Source: Salvator merianae
Taxonomy: Eukaryota > Chordata > Lepidosauria > Squamata > Teiidae
Assembly (NCBI GenBank): GCA_003586115.2
Contig: QVOM02000073.1
Location: 63,089,599 to 63,153,598, forward strand
DNA length: 64,000 bases
Direction: 5' to 3'
The translations under genes were made by a program, and so were the position numbers. The notes under the pieces are model-generated. The model saw only the letters and a list, made by a program, of their open reading frames with translations, searched no databases and was not told the origin of the DNA. Shown piece by piece: positions 10,260 to 20,819 of this stretch; the stretch's first letter is position 1, and each line of letters begins with the position of its first letter.

Positions 10260-11645
10260 CCACTCTGAGGAGTGAATAAAAATGGTCTAGAAGTGGACCA
10301 GGGACCTGTAAAAGGAATAAACTGGCTTTACTGGGAGAATTATTCTTCCAGTTATTCGAAGGGGCCTAAAGCTCAATAAGTTGGTTTAATAAACTGCTCT
10401 AGGCAGTACACACTTGGCTGGGCTAGGGTCTCAGGGATAAGGGGAAAAGAAGAAGCTTTGTAAGCTAAAGTAATGCAAATTTGACAACCTTTATTAAACT
10501 GCAAAAACTAAAAAGGCATTTTTATTCAACAAGAGAAGCAGGCTTCCATGATAAGCCATAGGCTTTTTCAATAGGAAACAAGGATACACAAACAATAGAG
10601 TAGCACAAGATTGTTAACTTGTCAGTCAAATTGTATCACTGGCTGAAGGTAGCAAGCTAACAGAAGGTGATAATTGCATTTCACAGGCAAGTAAACTTTA
10701 CAAGTTCCAAAAAAGGAACTAGCTAGCTATGCTGTTGTGAAAGCTCTGTAAGCAATTGAACTAGACAGATAAGGCACTGTAAAAGCTATAGCAATACCTC
10801 TTAATGGAGTGGCTTGAATGGTAGGTGATTCTAAAAAGTTTCTAAACTGGTCCCATGTCTAACTTATCAAAATATCTTTCTCCATCCCTTTCTCTCTCTA
10901 TCTCAGCTTTGGATCCCAGATGTGACACCCCTCCACCCCACTTGATCCCACGAATCCTCCCAAAAAGCACTGTCCTAGCTAAAGAAAACAACAAACAAAG
11001 GAGAAACAGAAAGAGATTCTCAGCCTCAAAGGTTTTTTTTTCATAAAATCTTCACCAGGCTTTAAGGCTGATCCCCTACTGATCAGATTGCAGTACTGAG
11101 AAGGAGTGGAGTACCAGGGATGTACAAAAATATTTCCCATGAAGAGATAACTCTTGCCTGGTAGTAGAGAGTCAGAGGCAATAGAGGAATGATTCTGAAA
11201 CCTGATCTGTCCCGTGCAAGAGAATGTAGAATGCTCCACAAATTTCACTTCCCAAGTGAAACAGCTTTTTGCCAGGTGGCTGGGAGCTCTGAGGTTCAGA
11301 GGCTCAAGCCAGAGCTTAGAGGCAGAGCCAAATGGAAAGGGAGAGAGAGATATCCCTCTTCCAGGGAAATTCAGCCTCGAGCAAAGCTGCAGAGCAGCAC
11401 AAAAGTGGTCTTTGGAGAAGTTAAGTCTTCTCTCTTCAACTTCAGCAGGAGCTAAAAGGAGGTTTGGAGCATAAGTTTTCTAACTCCACAGAACTCAGGC
11501 CAACACCGGCTTGGTGCAGGCGCAAGGAAGTGATTTTATGCAAGGCTCCGAGGTAATCCAATGATGCCAGGGAGCAGCTACCAGCAGTAGCCTGCGATCT
11601 CGGTGAGGAAAGTGGAGTGAGATAGATGATCTTGTGGTACTTTCT
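10260..11645. other. Unclassified, possibly LTR-derived, sequence
   Basis: Contains several AATAAA-like words on both strands (for example 10387-10392, and antisense near 10493) and a purine-rich run. Codon-like frames of 80-90 codons around 11189-11474 have no recognisable domain. It may be an old LTR element, but ends and target duplication were not found. Confidence 0.3.
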
Positions 11646-12303
11646 TCTTAAGCAGAGAAAGTGATGTTCAGGAAAGTGAAGACAATTTCAGAATGGTTGA
11701 GGGGAGAGAACCAGCCACTAACATTATGGGCAGAATTGAGCATTATTATACTCTTCTGGGGTTGTGGAGGAGAGGGGCAAGTGGTTGAGGGGGCAAGAAT
11801 AAAAATAGAGGAATTGATTAGCTGAAGAGCAAAAAAAAAAAAAAAGAAAAAGAAAGGATATGATCTGAGGAGCAAGCATCTGAACATGTTTTTCCCAAAT
11901 GTAAATTAAGTTGATAGAATGACTCAGAGGGCAGGGCAGCACTGCAAGTGGCACAGATCAATCAAATAATACAGATATTGAAAAATTGATCCCAAATTAG
12001 CCTTCACACTTACATTGATAGTGGATGTCCGAATTTTATCAAGGTGGTATCAGGTTTACCTGGTTAGCTTTGATTGCTAAACAAACACTTTTTACTTTAC
12101 TTATCTTCATATTAGCGCTGAATGACTGGGAGTGGTTTCTGTTTATTGCAGTCTTGTTTTTCCATTGTGCACAACATCTAAGAGAACAGGAAGGGGGGTA
12201 AAAACCCAATTTCAAAATCAACACTTTTTACTGTGTCTTTCCAGGTGCCCTCCGTAGGCTTCTATGGGGATAGCCAGTCAGTTCATAGTTAGTCTATTGC
12301 ATG
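11646..12303. other. Intron, nothing recognised
   Basis: AT-rich, with an A run at 11830-11845. No gene or repeat family assigned. Confidence 0.5.
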
Positions 12304-12311
12304 CATGCCTC

Positions 12312-12658
12312 CAGTGGCGTAGCTACATGTTCCGCCACCCGGGGCGGACCAAACGGCGGCAGCTGAGGAGGGCGCCCCGCCCTGCAGCTGCCTACTCCCG
12401 CTGCCGCCGTGATGATGGCCGCGCGCGCGCGCGCTAGCAGGCAGGTGAGCAAGCGGCGAGCGAGCGGCGGGCGGGGCGAGCAAAGCGAGCGAGCGGCGGG
12501 CGGGGCGAGCGAGCAGCGGACGTACCGGTAAGCCGACTAAAGGTAAACCGGACGCAGGGTGGGCGGGAGGGCCCAAGTCAAAGGTGGCCGCCGCCGCCCC
12601 CAACAAGGCGCCACCCAGTGCGCACCGCCACCCGCGCCCCCCCCTTGCTACGCCAGTG
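12312..12658 (+). mobile_element. GC-rich hAT-type MITE with perfect 8-bp target duplication
   Basis: The element starts CAGTGGCGTAGC and ends GCTACGCCAGTG, giving 12-bp terminal inverted repeats with one mismatch; CAGNGGCGTAGC is a typical hAT terminus. The flanking 8-mers CATGCCTC at 12304-12311 and 12659-12666 are identical, the target-site duplication length of hAT transposases. The interior is extremely GC- and CpG-rich, with GCGCGCGC at about 12420-12433 and two copies of a GCGAGCGGCGGGCGGGGCGA-like block (about 12458-12515). It has no transposase frame, so it depends on a transposase supplied elsewhere. Surroundings are AT-rich, so base composition changes abruptly at both ends. The exact TSD argues for a fairly recent insertion. 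Confidence 0.85.
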
Positions 12659-12689
12659 CATGCCTCCACTATATATGTGTATCAAGTAA

Positions 12690-12900
12690 CATCAGTAGCA
12701 GTCTGGTCTTCTTCCCAGCGTGGAAAGGCCCTGAGTGTTTCTGTTTGTGTGCTGTGGTTGGTGACTGTATGATTGGCTTCTTGAGTGAGCACAGAGTGCT
12801 TTTTGATGTGTGTGGACACACAGAGTGCATGTATGCATGTATGCATGTGCAGGTATGCATGTGTGCATGTGCTAGTGTGCCGTTTGACCGAATGTCAAAC
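12690..12900 (+). repeat. Family D repeat, copy 3, with TGCA-rich simple repeat
   Basis: GTGACTGTATGATTGGCTTC, TTGAGTGAGCACAGAGTGCTTTT and the following GTG-rich words parallel the reverse complement of 25540-25630 (TGACTGGGATTCCTGAGTGAGGAGTGCTTTT). It runs into a TGCATGTA-type simple repeat at 12826-12870. Confidence 0.5.
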
Positions 12901-13318
12901 TCAGAATGAAAGAGAAAGGCTTGTCAGATGTCCGTGAGATAAGTGTTAGGAGGGCAAAGATGGAGTCATACCTTATGAAGGATTGTCCAGTTTGGGAGAC
13001 TTACAAGGGAACACAGGATCAGATGAGGGTCTACTGCTCAGATGAACTGAAGCCCTTCCACCCTTGGTCCTGCAGAAGCCAGTAGCTTTGGGTCCAGCAG
13101 TTTACATCAAGTCCCCAGAAGATCATGTGAGAAGCGGCATGCATGGATATTCTGCTAATGGACCCAAGTTTCCCTGGCTAACAGAATCACTCCAGGGATG
13201 GCCATTCCCACCGCAACATTGAGAAGGGGCACATTTGCCCAAAATGAGGAAGAAAAATTCCTGGGATGCCCTTTCCCAAAGAGTTGATCAGACCATCAGC
13301 AACTTTCTGCCAGCCACA
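12901..13318. other. Intron, nothing recognised
   Basis: No recognisable gene or repeat in this 418-bp stretch. Confidence 0.4.
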
Positions 13319-13420
13319 AGTCACCCCATTATTTTACCCTTGTTTTTAATGCTTTGTAAACTGCTTTGATTTTTTTTGAAAAATGGAAAGCAGTGCAAAA
13401 ATGTCTTAAATAATAGCAAC
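13319..13420 (+). mobile_element. CR1/L2-group LINE 3' end
   Basis: TTTTTAATGCTTTGTAAACTG, CTTTGATTTTTTTTGAAAAATGGAAAGCAGTGCAAAAATGTCTTAAATAATAG follows the pattern of squamate CR1/L2 3' ends: a 'TTGTAAACCGCxTTGAG ... GGCGGTATAAATxxxx' hairpin ahead of the A-rich tail. Upstream (12901-13318) may belong to the same element but is not recognisable. Confidence 0.6.
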
Positions 13421-14826
13421 AAATTGGCAGCTGGTGGAAATTAAGCCATATGGCTGAAACCAGGAAATATGAGATCACATGATGAAGGGAACAGAGCAGG
13501 AGTCTTAGGGAGCATCTGCATGGTCAATGTGGACCGTACTAACTGCTGCCGGGGAACACAGCATCCACTCAACAGAACATGCCTCCCAGGGTCTGTGCTT
13601 GGAGCCCTGAGGATTCCAACAGCAGAACACTTTAAAGTGATCTCTTGAGTAAAGCCTTGTGCTATTTCACCAGCCCCCCGTCAAGACTGAGTATAAAAAG
13701 AAGACTGGCGTCTTTCATGCTGAAATTTTTAGATTTATTTGACACAGAGACTATAATCTACTTTCACTACAGCAATACACAGTGATCTCTCAGGATTCCC
13801 TTTGCTGCAGAGAAAAGAAAATGCCCAAAAGAGAGACAAAAGTCCTGTTTTACATCCTTTATAGTGCTCTCCCTCCCTAGTGAAATTCCATAGCATTGGT
13901 GTTTGGGGAGATGGAAACCTCTAGAAAGAAAAGAAAGGTGGAAAATACTCAGATAACATACTTAAAGTGGCTTTTCAGGAGACTTGAGAAAAAGAATACT
14001 GTATTCTCAGAATTTCTTCTTCCCTAGAAACATATTTTTGAGAATCTCTGCTTTGTCTCTGATAGTGAAAACAGGAACATTGCAAAAGAGGACTTGTGAA
14101 TTAAATGAATCTGAAACATGGCCTGCTCCTTAGAATTTTTTTACAAGATTGAAGAAAGAAAAACAAAATAAATCTGATCGTAAAAGGGCTTAAGTGAATA
14201 ATTCCAGGTAGATGGGCAACTGCAAAATCCCAGGTTGCTGCAGCCATAAAAGTGACACTAGATAAGAAATGGCCACAGAATCTGATCTCATAGCAACACA
14301 AAATCTACAGTGATATGAGAGAAGTGTTAAAAAGGGGTCCCATGTGTCTAATAAAGGGAATCTCATCTTCTGGAGATGCTGCATGCTGTCTCTGACCATC
14401 TGTGATAACTCTGCGTACAATGTTGTTAGCTTAATGTTTATGCAATAATTATCTTTATTTTAATATTAGATTTTTCCACAACCCTTTGCTCATTTTCTTT
14501 GGAAAATGTCAAGAATCCTAGTAGTCAATTACTGTTATTACTGGCCATCCAAATTTAACTAGCCAGATGATTATCTGTGTTAACATAAGGAGATTTTACA
14601 CAATCCCCCTTGATTAGTCGATAGGCTATATCAAATAAAAATAAACAAACTAATTTAAACAAAAAATAATAAAAATGCCACAAAATATATACATGTGAAC
14701 TGTAGGTTTTAAAATCTGATATATAAAATATATGCTACAAATTATACACTGAGTCATCCTGCAAACAATCCATGGCTATATGTTAAAGAAAAGGGGCTCA
14801 AACCTTTGCAACTTTCATGACAAATT
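13421..14826. other. Intron, nothing recognised
   Basis: Unassigned AT-rich sequence. Short open frames on the minus strand around 14101-14420 show no domain. Confidence 0.5.
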
Positions 14827-15045
14827 ATTTATTTAAGAATTTATATCCTGCCTTTCACATAAAGGTCCCAGGGTGGGTCACAGCAATCTAAAACATAATT
14901 AAAATATAACGCTTCCTCCCACCCTCTCTGGCAGGAGAACACTCAGAGGAAGCTAAACATTAAAGACCTTGGTGAAGAGGTATGTTTTAACCAGATACTG
15001 AAAACCATATAACATAAGCACCTCCAGAGGCTGGCTGTTTCTGAG
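14827..15045 (-). mobile_element. CR1/L2-group LINE 3' end, antisense
   Basis: ATTTATATCCTGCCTTTC, AAGGTCCCAGGGTGGGTCACA then an A-rich stretch is the antisense form of the LINE tail also seen at 17.4, 26.5, 31.3 and 35.9 kb. The following GACCTTGGTGAAGAGGTATG block at 14968-14987 matches the next 3' UTR portion, also visible at 31.43 kb (AAGGCCTACGTAAAGAAGTATG). Confidence 0.7.
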
Positions 15046-15197
15046 TAGAGATGTACGCAATCTTTTTTGTGTGTTCGGTTAGAATCAAAGCAAACAGGGG
15101 CTGGTTTAATTCGATTCAAACATTTTTTGAGCGTGTTTCTATTTTTACATTGGAAAAAGCCCTTTTAAAGGGCAAGATAATGTCAAACATGAACAGT

Positions 15198-15524
15198 TCA
15201 AATTGAGCAATTTGTGTTTGCAAACAGGTCCCTGATTTGGTTTGAATCCAAACAGCTCCTTACAGACAGCTCTCTGAATACTTCAGGTGGACTCCTTGCA
15301 GCTGTGGAGAGCAATTCCATGTGAATCTGAGCAACTTTGTCCTGAAAGTGCCTTGCAAATTTAGAACAGCCATCTTCCAAAGGTGGCATCAACGTATCCT
15401 TATGGCTTGATGACAATAGTCCTTTAACCATCAAGAACAGCTCTGCTGGGTGGCTACTTGAGGGCTCAACAGACAGAGAGAATAAGCCTTCTTTGCTGCT
15501 GCCACTGACACTTGGTAGGCACAA
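15198..15524 (-). pseudogene. L2-like LINE ORF2 fragment (endonuclease-RT linker)
   Basis: A 108-codon minus-strand frame reads SSHPAELFLMVKGLLSSSHK then LEDGCSKFARHFQDKVAQI. This follows the pattern of the L2-clade linker before the reverse transcriptase (NPxxLFxxVxxLLxPPP ... FAxFFxDKVAxIR). No RT motifs follow in frame, so only a fragment survives. It lies next to the antisense LINE tail at 14.8-15.0 kb and may be part of the same internally deleted copy. No function. Confidence 0.55.
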
Positions 15525-15529
15525 TTATG

Positions 15530-17300
15530 TATTCTTACTAGTGCTCACATTGGGATTTTCACCACTTGTACTCTGCTGTTGGACCTCTCACTTCTTCACA
15601 CACAGCTTCCTGCATAACAGGGTGCCTTATGAGCTCTGCAGGGACACCGAGGGCCGCTGGGAGCAACTGTGTCAATAGCTCACAATTGTGTCACCTCACA
15701 GTCCTAAAGTGAGACCAGAACCTCAACAGGAGCGCCAACCATGTCAACCAGAAATTCCCCCAGATCTATCAGGAATTTATCAGATTCCATAAATCTGCAA
15801 TGGCAGACCATCTCAATTAGTTCTTCATCCCTGCAGCAAGGAACTGACACCATAAGCCCAAACTTCAGCAGAAAATCATCCATCCATGACAATGGATTCT
15901 CTACATTTCCAATGAAGGCAAATGGGGCCATCACGGGAAACCCAACATCGTAGCAGGATTTCCCACAATAGCCTTACAATATATTTTCTTTAAGTTGCAA
16001 ATGGCATTGCACTGAGAAGGCCTCAGGAAAGTCCAACAATCCCAATGAAAAGCAGGGGAGAACATGGATTTTGCATCATGTCTGGAACCAGTTTTTATCA
16101 GTGGGATTAAAAAAAAAAAAAGTATTGGTACTGACACAAATTGCTTCATGATTTGCACCAGTACAGGTACTTAAGGCTACAAAAAAATGTCATGGAGAGG
16201 GGCTTCCATCTGTGCCCCGCTTTGGTGGCCATCGCTTAATGCATTACTGAAATGGGTTAATGGAGTACTGAACTGGGAGAATCAAGCTCATAGGTCATGT
16301 GCTGAACCGTCAAACTCAAGCAGAATCTTGTGGAGAAGGATAGAAAGTGCGCAGAAAATAACTGATCCCTTTATGGCACCTTTTTTGTCTGGAATTGACT
16401 GTCAGAAACTATCCTTCACAAATTGGCTACATTCTCTTCTATATTATAAAAGTTGTATAAAGGAGGTCACCAGGCCTCCTTTGTTTCTTTGGTGGAACTT
16501 GTATGATGTTGCTCTTGCCACTTCTGCAGTGAAATATTTCTACAAAAGCAATTGCGTGAGGTTAGCTGGGAAGTAATATGCTATATATCAGTTCTAGTAG
16601 TCCAATGCAATATGACACTTTTAATAAACTCTTAAGATTCCCAATCACTAGTGTTATTATAACTGCATTTATGTTTGAAATACAGCAGCCTTCACATTGA
16701 CCACAGCATTTAGGAGAAAACTGCAAGGGAAATGATGGTCTCTCCCCACCTCAATGTACGTGAGAGTCGATTTTTTAATATCTTTCTTTTGTAACTTGCG
16801 TGCAACCCACAGCGGGGGCGTTTTGAAAGTGGTCTTAAGGCAAACTCTTCTAGTTTATTCATACTGCTGTGCTATCTTCAGTTAAATCTCCTTCAACGTC
16901 TTATATATCAAAAGTTTTGAGATATGTGGGTTCTGTAGCACTATTCTGGCATAGAGGGAAAAGTGCAATTAAGGGCTTTGCTGTGTATACATGAGCCAAT
17001 GAGGACATTCATTCATTCAAAATTATGTCAAAGCAGGAAAACAGGATGATTTGTGCAAAGATTGAACCATAGGACATAAGTATGATCAAGCCCAAAGTAA
17101 TCCTATCCCTTTTCTTAGACTAGAAACAACAGCTATTTATGATGGAAAAATTGATTATCTAGGGTCCTTTCCATAAATTGACAAACTAAATATTTATTTG
17201 TATGAATGTATTCTGCCTACTTCATAACAACTTGAGGTGAAGGCAAATCTAAGGAACATTTAAAAAGACCAACCACCATTATCAAGCACACACAAATAAA
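15530..17300. other. Intron with unassigned open frames
   Basis: Two open frames (minus 15704-15934 and plus 16187-16576, 129 codons) have no motif I recognise and no flanking splice signals I can defend. They are probably chance or relics of an unidentified element. The A run at 16109-16120 is a simple repeat. Confidence 0.4.
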
Positions 17301-17304
17301 TTGG

Positions 17305-17305
<1 letters not shown>

Positions 17306-17341
<36 letters not shown>

Positions 17342-17366
17342 CAACAACAACAACAACAACAACAAT
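17306..17366. repeat. Compound (TAA)n(CAA)n microsatellite
   Basis: About eleven TAA units pass directly into about nine CAA units. It sits at the 3' terminus of the antisense LINE at 17.37-18.03 kb, so it is that element's tail, read as (TTG)n(TTA)n on the LINE strand. Confidence 0.9.
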
Positions 17367-18030
17367 TTATTTAGATTTCTATCCCACCCTACACCCAAAG
17401 GCCCCAGGGCAGGTCACAACATGTATAAAAACAATAACAGATTAAAAACAGTATAAAACAAATTAAAACACTAAAAACAGTCTACAGGAGTGCCAGATCC
17501 TAAGAGCAACAGCAGGCAGGAGATAGCACTAAGATTAAGGGTAAGCCAAATGGAAGAGCTGCGTATAGTTTCTTAATCTATGCTACTGGCATTTTGACCT
17601 GTAGTCCACATGGCAACATATTCCACAGTGTCAAAGTTGCAGCTGAAAAGGATCTCATCCTTGCTCAATCTCTTTCTACTAGTTGTGGGCCAGGGACAAG
17701 AAAAATTGCTATGAAATCCTTATGGGTCAAATCCAATTTGGATGAGAGAAGCAGTCCTGAAGGTAAATAGGTACTGAGCCCTGATGGATTTAAAGGCCAT
17801 AGCCAACACCTTGAATTGGATCTGGAAGCAGACCAGAAGCCAGTGTAGCAATTTCAGCATAGCATAACATGTCATATTAATGACAGTTATAAAATTCATG
17901 AACGACTGCATTCTGGACCAGATATAGTTTCTGGGTTTTCCTCATAGGTAGCCCTAAATAGAGTGCATTGCTGTAGTCTAGTCTAGATATAAGAGCCTGG
18001 GCCACTGTAATGACAAGAACAGATTATTTT
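17367..18030 (-). mobile_element. CR1/L2-group LINE 3' region, antisense
   Basis: ATTTATTTAGATTTCTATCC, CCCAAAGGCCCCAGGGCAGGTCACAAC begins the tail. Further up are blocks typical of this squamate LINE's 3' region: AGCCCTGATGGATTTAAAGGCC, ACACCTTGAATTGGATCTGG, CATTCTGGACCAG and GAGTGCATTGCTGTAGTCTAG (about 17780-17980). The last block recurs in altered form at 63.0 kb. About 660 bp are recognisable and non-coding. Confidence 0.72.
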
Positions 18031-19988
18031 CCTTGCCTCGATCCAGGCAGCATTTTTCCTTTCATTAAAATTGTGAGAATTCTACCATGATTGACAACAG
18101 TACTTTGACAAAAGAGGTCTTTCCTCCATGGCTGAACTTAAAATTAAATGTAGATTTGTTTCACTAAGCAGAAGCCATTGTGGTATTCCTTGGGATCATT
18201 GTCCTTGAATTCTCACAGTTGAGTCCCCTGACCCTTTATAGCTAATGTGGTACTTATTACAAAAACACCATTTAATGTAGCTGAGCTGCAAGCTTGCACG
18301 TTGATATGGAAAGATGCTCTAAAAACTTTTGCAACTGGGCCAAGAGATATAACTGGAGTTTGGGGCTATAAATGGCACCATAACTCACTCATTTCACTGA
18401 CTGCTTACCTTCCACTCTTTTAGGAGAATTAGTCAAAATACTGCACACACATTTTATCTGTAACAATGCATGGTTATTTTTGAATGTTACTGTGTAGCTC
18501 CAAATTCTATTTAGAGACTTATCAAAAATTCTAAGCATCTGGGAATACAGAAGAAAAAGAAATGGTCTGGGGAAATATTTTAGATTTCTATCAACAAACA
18601 TAAGTATCTGGTCATTATTATATAACTGTTACATCTCGTGACCCAAATAAGTCAAAAGTATTCTGGCTTCTGAAGGAGTTGTGACAAACTAAACACATGA
18701 TTAAGAACTAAAAAATTACGAAGTAATCTAACTCTGACCCTTAGAGATGGCAGAAGCTAGGGCCTTCACCTCTATAGTCACTATTTTCCATTGACAGTAG
18801 CTGGTCTAAGATGCCAGATGAGGAGCAGTACTAGATCCAAACATGTTTTTGTTCACTAGAAAAAGGCCAACTTATGCTCCACTTGGTTTCCATCCCAGCT
18901 AACAGAAACTGCTGAAACTATGGATGCAGCCGTGAATCTGCTGCTCAGTATCCTTCAGGAGCATAGCAAGATTAAATGAGTCCAAGAACAAAGCCATGAA
19001 TGGCCCTGCTTGGATGCCTGCACCACTAAATTGCAGATTTGTTGACTAAAAAGAAGCAGAACTGAGTCTTTCTCTTACTTCAAAAAAATGAGCACAATCT
19101 AACCTGAGTTCCATCAAGCATTTCAAAGCTTAAATAATACAGAACTTCCTAGGCAGGGGATCTGTTTTGACACTTCCAACATTAATCTCTATTTGAACTG
19201 CACTATTTGAACTGGTCCTGCTGGTTCTTAATTCCCACCAGTAGCCATTCTGCCAACAGTAACTCTGTTGGGGTTCAGGAGAAGTAGGTCACCCATGGTA
19301 GCAGTTGCTTCAACCAAAACCCACTGAGAGCCAATCTGGTTGGTGGTACTTACATCTGTTATAAAAAGAAGGCATAAGCTTCCATTGTGGAGGCTGGAAA
19401 GTACATTTGCTCTAAAGGTTCAACTCCAGATCATCTCACTATTGTCACTAGGTAAAGTATTATTTAAAAACTCCCCCCAGTCCTATCCCAGTCCTTGTTC
19501 TCCCTATTTATTACTAACAAAATACCTATAACAGGGTGATGTAAGGACTTGTACAAGAAGTGGGACCTCAAAATAAAACACAGAATTAAAAAATGCAAAA
19601 TGGGTAAAAAAGAATTTACCAGAAAAGCAAGAGTTCTTAAGATACAGAAAGAAAGGCTATACAAAAAAGCTTTACCTCATAGACAACTATGTCAAGCCTA
19701 CTGCTTTCATATAGACTCCAGCCTATGATTTATGACTCTGCTCCCCAACAGAGCTCTGATTTCCTCAGCCCTTGTTTGTTCTTTCTTGGACTTTTCCTTC
19801 AGATGACAGAAGAGTTTAAAAATCTTCAACTTCTTTACCTCAGCTGTGAGTAATTTCAGTTCTTTTTGAAGTAGTCTAGTTATTCTAATCCCTCTAAAAA
19901 AACTTGCCAGCTATTCTCTTGGAAGTCTTTTACAGTCTTCCTGATTCTTCCCTTCCAAAATATTCAATAATTTGTTTAACTATCTATG
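18031..19988. other. Intron, nothing recognised
   Basis: Mostly unique-looking AT-rich sequence with no coding or structural feature I can support. Confidence 0.5.
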
Positions 19989-20355
19989 GGCCTTTTTACA
20001 CTGAAAGGTCCATGATGAGAATCAGTGTGCCTGGAACAAACAGGCCCCCTGATTCCAAACATGGAAAGGCATGGGCTGAATCAGTGCCGTCTGCATGATG
20101 GCACTGGTCCAGACTAGACCACGCCATGGCATCCAAGTATATGCAGGCTTCAAGGTTGGGGTCTGATGCCTCCAATGGCTAGGAACAAAAGTTCCTAGCC
20201 TCAGAACCTTTGAGGGATACATTTCAGCAGTACACTATGACATGCCACTGGAATGCATTCCCTGATAGTCCAAAATATGGGAGGTGTGTCTTCTGCATGC
20301 CTCCCATGTTCTGGATCAGGTCCTCTGGCACACCAGTAAACACATTTAATCATGT
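19989..20355. mobile_element. Non-autonomous DNA transposon family B, copy B2
   Basis: Begins near GGGCCTTTTTACACTGAAAGG, a terminus like those of families A and B. It contains GGCTAGGAACAAAAGTTCCTAG (a palindrome equivalent to the B core) and ATTTCAGCAGTACAC. It directly precedes A2. Confidence 0.5.
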
Positions 20356-20475
20356 CTACCTGTGATTCCAAACAGGGCCTCCCGCATCTGGATCACACCG
20401 TCTAATGCAGATGAAGCATTCCAGTGTCGGGCCTGGCCTCACGGATCTATATTAATGTATGGATCTATCACACTC

Positions 20476-20814
20476 AGGGCCTGTTTGCATTTTTCACTAG
20501 TAAGTATGCAGACATTCACTAGTGAAGTGCATCCACACTTTGCAGAGACCCTGGTGATCAGAAGTGGGCTACAGTCACTCCTGATCACTACTAGCTGTAG
20601 AGCACAAAAGCATGCTTCACAGCTGTATCAGGAGTAGCTGTTTCCCTGGCTGCTGTCATGGCATGGTTGGCCAACATTCCCACTGCAAGTGCTAGAAGCC
20701 AATTGCTGGAATGTTCCTGCCCTTGCAGTGTGAATCGCTGCCACCCTGCAAGGTCTGTTCCATCTTGGAATCTTCATTCCAAGCATTCCAAGATGGAAAG
20801 TATGAAAACGCCCT
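20476..20814 (+). mobile_element. hAT-like MITE family A, copy A2
   Basis: Left end AGGGCCTGTTTGCATTTTTC and right end (reverse complement) AGGGCGTTTTCATACTTTCC are imperfect terminal inverted repeats of the form AGGGCCTTTTCACACTTTCC. Interior words CACTAGT, CTCCTGATCACTACTAGCTG, GAGCACAAAA and AAGATGGAA recur in A3, A4 and A5. No transposase is encoded. The AGGGCC-type ends suggest hAT, but no 8-bp duplication was identified. Confidence 0.65.
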
Positions 20815-20819
20815 CAGAA

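Noticed and set aside
12289..12669. 126-codon alanine/arginine-rich frame on the minus strand
   Set aside because: Lies inside the GC-rich MITE, where stops are rare by composition. No domain and its ends coincide with the transposon.
16187..16576. 129-codon plus frame as a gene
   Set aside because: No motif, no splice context, and I could not tie it to any transposon. Left as unassigned.
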